From: Pseudomonas sp. DG56-2 | Lineage (GTDB): Bacteria > Pseudomonadota > Gammaproteobacteria > Pseudomonadales > Pseudomonadaceae | NCBI RefSeq assembly: GCF_004803755.1 | Contig: NZ_CP032311.1 | Location: 2,744,501 to 2,808,500, forward strand | Length of the DNA: 64,000 bases | Reading direction: 5' to 3' | Shown here: one piece after another, positions 60,062 through 64,000 of the stretch | Position numbering within the stretch: the stretch's first letter is position 1 | How the letters are laid out: the number at the start of each line of letters is the position of its first letter | Made by a program: the position numbers and the translations under genes | Notes under the pieces: model-generated | The model's input: only the letters and a program-made list of their open reading frames with translations | Told to the model about the DNA's origin: nothing | Database searches by the model: none

Positions 60062-61264
60062 ATGAGCCAGCCTTCAGGTGTACGTCCACTGGACGGGATT
60101 ACCATCGTAAGCCTCGAACATGCAATCGCTGCCCCCTTCTGTACTCGCCAACTTGCCGACCTTGGCGCACGTGTGATCAAGGTTGAACGTCCCGGCGTCG
60201 GCGACTTTGCCCGCGGTTACGACCAGCGCGTCAACGGTCTGGCCTCGCATTTCGTCTGGACCAACCGCTCAAAGCAAAGTTTGTCCCTGGACCTCAAGCA
60301 CGACGCCGCCAGCGCGATACTCGACGACCTGCTAAGCAGCGCCGACGTGCTGGTGCAGAACCTTGCGCCTGGCGCCGCCGCACGCATGGGCCTGTCGTAC
60401 GAAGCTTTGCACCCACGTTTTCCGCGGCTGATCGTTTGCGATATCTCCGGCTACGGCGTCGGTGGCCCCTATGAGAAAAAGAAAGCCTATGACTTGTTGA
60501 TCCAGAGCGAAGGCGGCTTTCTTTCGGTTACCGGTGGCCCGGGCGATGAACAAATGGCCAAGGCCGGTTGCTCAATTGCCGATATCGCCGCAGGTATGTA
60601 TGCCTACACCGGTATCCTCAGCGCACTGTTGCTGCGTGAGCGCACCGGTGAAGGCAGCCACCTTGATGTGTCGATGCTCGAAAGCCTGGTGGAGTGGATG
60701 AACTACCCCCTGTACTACGCCTATGAAGGCGCCCCGCCGCCACCCCGCGCTGGCGCTGCTCACGCAACCATCTACCCGTACGGGCCGTTTGCGATCGGCG
60801 ATGGCAGCACGGTGATGCTCGGCTTACAGAATGAGCGCGAATGGCAGGCGTTCTGCGACAAAGTTCTGCAGCAACCTGAACTGAGCGCCGATGAGCGCTT
60901 CAACGCCAACTTCAAGCGTGTCGAGAACAGAGCGGCGCTGCGTCAACTGATCGTCGCTACCTTTGCAACCCTTACCTTCGATCAAGTGATCGAGCGCCTT
61001 GATCTGGCGCAGATTGCCAACGCCCGGGTCAACGACATGCAGGGTGTGTGGGACCACCCACAGCTCAAGGCGCGCAATCGCTGGCGTACCGTTTCGACGG
61101 CCGCTGGCAGCGTGCCTAGCCTGCTACCTCCGGCCAACAGCAACGCCTATATCCCACGTATGGCAGCGGTGCCCGCCCTGGGTGAGCACACCGGTGAAAT
61201 TCTTTCGGGCCTGGGCATGTCTGCTGAACACATCGCGCTATTACGTGCCGACGGCGTCATTTGA
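60062..61264 (+). CDS. ict: Itaconate CoA-transferase-like class III CoA transferase
   Basis: A 400-residue CaiB/BaiF (family III) CoA transferase. Typical are PLDGITIVSLEHAIAAPFCT, LADLGARVIKVERPGVGDFA, and the catalytic aspartate in AGCSIADIAAGMYAYTGIL near residue 174. With the hydratase and lyase that follow it matches the itaconate (ict-ich-ccl) pathway that converts itaconate to acetyl-CoA and pyruvate. It would move CoA from succinyl-CoA to itaconate. Symbol by context and family, not by direct comparison. Confidence 0.85.
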   Translation: MSQPSGVRPLDGITIVSLEHAIAAPFCTRQLADLGARVIKVERPGVGDFARGYDQRVNGLASHFVWTNRSKQSLSLDLKHDAASAILDDLLSSADVLVQNLAPGAAARMGLSYEALHPRFPRLIVCDISGYGVGGPYEKKKAYDLLIQSEGGFLSVTGGPGDEQMAKAGCSIADIAAGMYAYTGILSALLLRERTGEGSHLDVSMLESLVEWMNYPLYYAYEGAPPPPRAGAAHATIYPYGPFAIGDGSTVMLGLQNEREWQAFCDKVLQQPELSADERFNANFKRVENRAALRQLIVATFATLTFDQVIERLDLAQIANARVNDMQGVWDHPQLKARNRWRTVSTAAGSVPSLLPPANSNAYIPRMAAVPALGEHTGEILSGLGMSAEHIALLRADGVI

Positions 61265-61279
61265 AAAGGACACGACACC

Positions 61280-62122
61280 ATGACCTCTCCTGATTATTCC
61301 AGCTGGGTGGGCCGCGTCGAAGAATGCCGCGACCAGATAAGTTACAACATGGTCAAGCGCATTGCCGCGACCCTGGGCGAAGTCGCGCCTCTGCCCGGCG
61401 AACCCCTGCCACCCCTCTGGCATTGGGCTTTTTTTGTCGATCCGGTAACTGAAGACGGCCTCGGTCAGGACGGCCACCCCGCACGGGGAGGTTTCCTGCC
61501 GCCGGCGAACAATCGCAATCGCATGTGGGCTGGCAGCCGCCTGACCTTCAATCGGCCGCTGCGAGTCGATGCACACATCGAACGTCTTTCCACCCTGCGC
61601 AAGGTTGAAGAAAAGCAGGGGCGTACCGGCTCGTTGTTGTTTGTCACGGTGCGTCACGAGTACTACCACGAAGGCGAATGCGCCCTGATCGATGAGCAAG
61701 ACATCGTCTACCGCGAACCGACTCCGCCCAAGCAGGGCGGTACCGATCCCCTGCCCCAGGGCCAGTGGCGAGAACCGGTCGAGCCCAGCCCAACACTGTT
61801 GTTCCGCTACTCGGCGGTGACCTTCAATGGTCATCGCATTCACTACGACTGGCCGTATGTGACCACCACCGAGGGCTATTCAGGCTTGGTGGTGCACGGG
61901 CCGTTGATCGCAACCCTGGCCTTGCGTGCTTTCCTGCGAGCCCACCCAGGGGTGACACTCAAGCGCTTCAGTTTTCGCGGTGTGCGACCACTGATCTCGC
62001 CAAAAGCCTTCGAGGTTGGCGGCACAGTGACCTCGCCCGGCAAGGCTCAGGTCTGGGCGGGTAACGAAGAAGGCAGCGCCCAGTTGGGTGACGTCGAGTT
62101 CACTGAAGGAGCCAGCGCATGA
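61280..62122 (+). CDS. ich: Itaconyl-CoA hydratase-like, double-hotdog MaoC family
   Basis: A 280-residue hydratase of the FAS1-like/MaoC double-hotdog type. The N-terminal half reads WHWAFFVDPVTEDGLGQDGH and MWAGSRLTFNRPLRVDAHIE. The C-terminal half has FRYSAVTFNGHRIHYDWPYV with the D/H dyad of hydratases, then VVHGPLIATLALRAFLRAHP. Between a CoA transferase and a citramalyl-CoA lyase it would hydrate itaconyl-CoA to (S)-citramalyl-CoA. The lyase gene starts inside its stop (ATGA). Confidence 0.85.
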   Translation: MTSPDYSSWVGRVEECRDQISYNMVKRIAATLGEVAPLPGEPLPPLWHWAFFVDPVTEDGLGQDGHPARGGFLPPANNRNRMWAGSRLTFNRPLRVDAHIERLSTLRKVEEKQGRTGSLLFVTVRHEYYHEGECALIDEQDIVYREPTPPKQGGTDPLPQGQWREPVEPSPTLLFRYSAVTFNGHRIHYDWPYVTTTEGYSGLVVHGPLIATLALRAFLRAHPGVTLKRFSFRGVRPLISPKAFEVGGTVTSPGKAQVWAGNEEGSAQLGDVEFTEGASA

Positions 62123-62943
62123 GTAATTCAGTTGTTCGTAGCGCCCTGTTTGTACCGGCTACCCGCCCCGAGCGCATCCTCAAAGCACTGGCGAGCGGTG
62201 CCGACCGGGTGATTGTCGACCTGGAGGATGCCGTTGAAGAAAGCCTCAAGGAGCAAGCCCGTGACAACCTCGAGCAGTTTCTCTGTGCTCAGCCGGATGT
62301 GACGGTGCTGGTGCGCATCAACGCCCCCGAGCATTGGGCGCATGCAGCGGATCTGGCTCTGTGTAGACGTTTCGCCGGTGTCATCGGCATTGTGTTGCCA
62401 AAAGCGGAAAGTCACGATCAGGTACAGGCGGTACATGCTACCGGCAAACCGGTATGGCCAATCATCGAAAGCGCCCGAGGCCTGGCGGAGCTTGCGCGCA
62501 TTGCCCAGGCGCCGGGCGTCGAACGCCTGTGCTTCGGCAGCCTGGATCTGGGGCTTGACCTTAACCTGCGTCAAAGCAGCCCCGCAGCCGAACAAATACT
62601 GACTCAGGCCCGCTATGCAGTATTGCTGCAGACCCGAGTCGCCGATCTGTCGCCAGCGCTGGATGGCGTGCACCCGGATATCAGCGACAGCAACGGCCTG
62701 CGCGACAGCGTCGGCTTTGCTCACGACATGGGTTTTGGCGGCGCCTTGTGCATTCATCCGAGCCAGGTTGCGGTCATACATGCAGCGCTGCACCCCAGCC
62801 GTGAAGAGCTGGAGTGGGCAAGACGGGTAATCGACGCGACGGCAACCGGGGGTGGGGTTTTCGTGCTTGACGGCCAGATGATCGATGCCCCCGTGATCGG
62901 TCGCGCGCGGTCGATCCTGCTACGGGCCGAGAAGCCTTCGTGA
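62119..62943 (+). CDS. ccl: Citramalyl-CoA lyase-like (CitE/HpcH family)
   Basis: A 274-residue Mg-dependent lyase of the CitE family with the TIM-barrel signatures RSALFVPATRPERILKALAS, ADRVIVDLEDAVEESLKEQA (metal glutamate), LVRINAPEHWAHAADLA and the C-terminal FGGALCIHPSQVAVIHAAL. In the itaconate pathway it splits (S)-citramalyl-CoA to acetyl-CoA and pyruvate. Translationally coupled with the hydratase gene by a four-base overlap. Confidence 0.87.
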   Translation: MSNSVVRSALFVPATRPERILKALASGADRVIVDLEDAVEESLKEQARDNLEQFLCAQPDVTVLVRINAPEHWAHAADLALCRRFAGVIGIVLPKAESHDQVQAVHATGKPVWPIIESARGLAELARIAQAPGVERLCFGSLDLGLDLNLRQSSPAAEQILTQARYAVLLQTRVADLSPALDGVHPDISDSNGLRDSVGFAHDMGFGGALCIHPSQVAVIHAALHPSREELEWARRVIDATATGGGVFVLDGQMIDAPVIGRARSILLRAEKPS

Positions 62944-62965
62944 ATCGTGCGTTGGGGAGAGCGTA

Positions 62966-63598
62966 ATGCCTAGAGTTGCCCAGCTTGCGAGCACGCCACA
63001 GTGCGCAGACTTCATTCTTGAAGCGGCCCGGCATTTACTGGCCGAGGTCGGTTACGGCGCAATGTCCATGCGCCAATTGGCTACTCGGGCCGGCCTGTTG
63101 CCGGGTAGCCTTTACCACCATGTTGCAGGCAAGCAAGAGGTCTTGCTGCATGTGCTGACAGACATGCTCGAAACGCGCGATGCCGCGTGGCGCAAGCATT
63201 CGCGGCGCGCCGGCACACTCGGCGAATTGCGCAGCTTTATCGGCTTTTTGCTGAAATGGCAGGCTGCGCATCCCGATGAAATGAAAGTGCTCGCACATGA
63301 ATATCGCCATCTCGACCTGCACTCGCAGCGTTGGCTGGAACAGCGGACCCACAGTTTGCCGGCGCATCTGCAGGGCCTGTTGCAGCGCGGTCGCCTGGAG
63401 GGGCTTTTCGCCGATATCGACGCTGCGTTTGCGACAAGCGCGATTCTGGCCTTGATTGGCAGTGCCACGGGGTTGCAGCACAGCCCTGAACCCTGGACGC
63501 CCGCCCGCCTGGAAACACACTACTACCACATGATCTCGCGCCTTCTCGATGTCAGGCCTGACTGCAGGTCATCGAGCAAGAAGCGCGTCACCGAATAA
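62966..63598 (+). CDS. TetR-family regulator
   Basis: A 210-residue TetR-type regulator: the N-terminal helix-turn-helix MSMRQLATRAGLLPGSLYHH followed by VAGKQEVLLHVLTDMLE, then a ligand-binding helical domain with LLKWQAAHPDEMKVLAHEYR. It sits inside the itaconate cluster, 22 bases after ccl and 19 bases before the MmgE/PrpD gene, all in one direction. A second regulator here, besides the LysR at 57726-58649, is unusual for the locus. Its ligand is unknown. Confidence 0.87.
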   Translation: MPRVAQLASTPQCADFILEAARHLLAEVGYGAMSMRQLATRAGLLPGSLYHHVAGKQEVLLHVLTDMLETRDAAWRKHSRRAGTLGELRSFIGFLLKWQAAHPDEMKVLAHEYRHLDLHSQRWLEQRTHSLPAHLQGLLQRGRLEGLFADIDAAFATSAILALIGSATGLQHSPEPWTPARLETHYYHMISRLLDVRPDCRSSSKKRVTE

Positions 63599-63617
63599 CA
63601 ATAAGCGAGGACTGACA

Positions 63618-64000
63618 ATGACTTCCAGCAACCCTGTACTGAACGCTGTTTGTGACGACTCGGATGTCAACCATACCTGTGAACTGGCCGCGTTTTTGGC
63701 GCGCCTTTCTTATGCCGACCTTCCCGACGCGGTGCTGGCGCGCACCGAGGACTTGTTCCTGGATTGGTTAGGCTCGGCGTTGGCCAGCCAGGGCGCGCAC
63801 CCGATTCCGTTGTTTGAGCGCTACGCGGCGAAAATGGGGCCGACCTCCGGGCCTGCAACTATTCTAGTAAGCGGCCAACGCAGCTCCGCCTACTTTGCCG
63901 CTCTGGTCAATGCTGCCTCCTCGCATCTGGTCGAGCAGGATGACCTGCACAACAGCTCCGTTCTCCACCCGGCTACCGTGGTATTCCCCGCCGTGCTTGC
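63618..64000 (+). CDS. MmgE/PrpD-family protein, partial at window end
   Basis: The first 127 residues of an MmgE/PrpD-family protein, which includes 2-methylcitrate dehydratase, cis-aconitate decarboxylase and iminodisuccinate epimerase. Typical opening features are LAAFLARLSYADLPDAVLAR, LFLDWLGSALASQGAHPIPL, and LVEQDDLHNSSVLHPATVVF with the conserved D-D and H-P-A-x-V-V. The family is about 450 residues; the rest lies beyond the window. A PrpD-like gene (PA0881) belongs to the P. aeruginosa itaconate locus, consistent with the upstream ict-ich-ccl genes. Confidence 0.88.
   Translation, partial: MTSSNPVLNAVCDDSDVNHTCELAAFLARLSYADLPDAVLARTEDLFLDWLGSALASQGAHPIPLFERYAAKMGPTSGPATILVSGQRSSAYFAALVNAASSHLVEQDDLHNSSVLHPATVVFPAVL

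Noticed and set aside
1..64000. tRNA, rRNA, CRISPR arrays, prophage genes, integrases or complete insertion sequences.
   Set aside because: None seen on either strand by reading; no direct-repeat spacer array, no transposase or integrase frame, and no cloverleaf-like element with CCA end.

Overview
The window reads as a Pseudomonas chromosome segment of the putida/fluorescens type. The grounds are the divergent catR / catBCA arrangement, a complete iac (indole-3-acetate) cluster, a P. aeruginosa-like itaconate cluster, REP-type palindromes, and OprD-type and AlgE-like porins. It holds almost only catabolic and accessory genes with many LysR, AraC, MarR, GntR, LacI and TetR regulators. I see no tRNA, rRNA, CRISPR array or intact insertion sequence.

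Layout. 1-5.4 kb: exonuclease III, a three-gene cassette (haem-oxygenase-like iron oxidase, methyltransferase, YbdK-type ligase) and a double universal stress protein. 5.6-12 kb: an EmrAB-type exporter, a nitronate monooxygenase-like protein, and a LysR divergent from a serine hydrolase. 12-21 kb: a DadA-like FAD oxidase, a RidA-like protein, an ornithine-cyclodeaminase-like protein, two AraC regulators, a porin, an APC permease and an aldehyde dehydrogenase. 21.9-31.5 kb: iacI, iacH, iacR, iacG-F-E-D-C-B-A and a LysR. 31.7-39 kb: a NIPSNAP protein, a chemoreceptor, an SDR, catA-catC-catB and catR. 39-42.5 kb: an orphan periplasmic binding protein, a class II aldolase and a MocR regulator. 42.5-46 kb: a truncated NUDIX gene, a small hydrophilic protein, a CinA-like amidase, a DUF421 protein, a MITE-like palindrome and a GNAT-Rnk fusion. 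46-51.2 kb: a phospho-lyase-like class III aminotransferase, an APH-type kinase, a second orphan binding protein, an SDR and an FCD-GntR regulator. 51.3-57.7 kb: a broken DUF1993 gene, then a LacI-controlled operon of nucleobase permease, amidohydrolase, TauE-like protein and OprD porin. 57.7-64 kb: an itaconate cluster (LysR, acyl-CoA dehydrogenase, CoA transferase, hydratase, citramalyl-CoA lyase, TetR, MmgE/PrpD), cut by the window end.

How it fits together. The central 12-39 kb looks like one metabolic unit. An amine-oxidase-like set plus an aldehyde dehydrogenase could turn an arylethylamine such as tryptamine into indole-3-acetate. The Iac enzymes would take that to catechol, and CatA, CatB and CatC would take catechol into the beta-ketoadipate pathway. 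Two near-identical dyads, one before iacH and one before iacA, are the likely IacR operators. A chemoreceptor, a porin and a permease in the same block suggest that sensing and uptake travel with the pathway. The link between the amine module and iac is inference from gene order.
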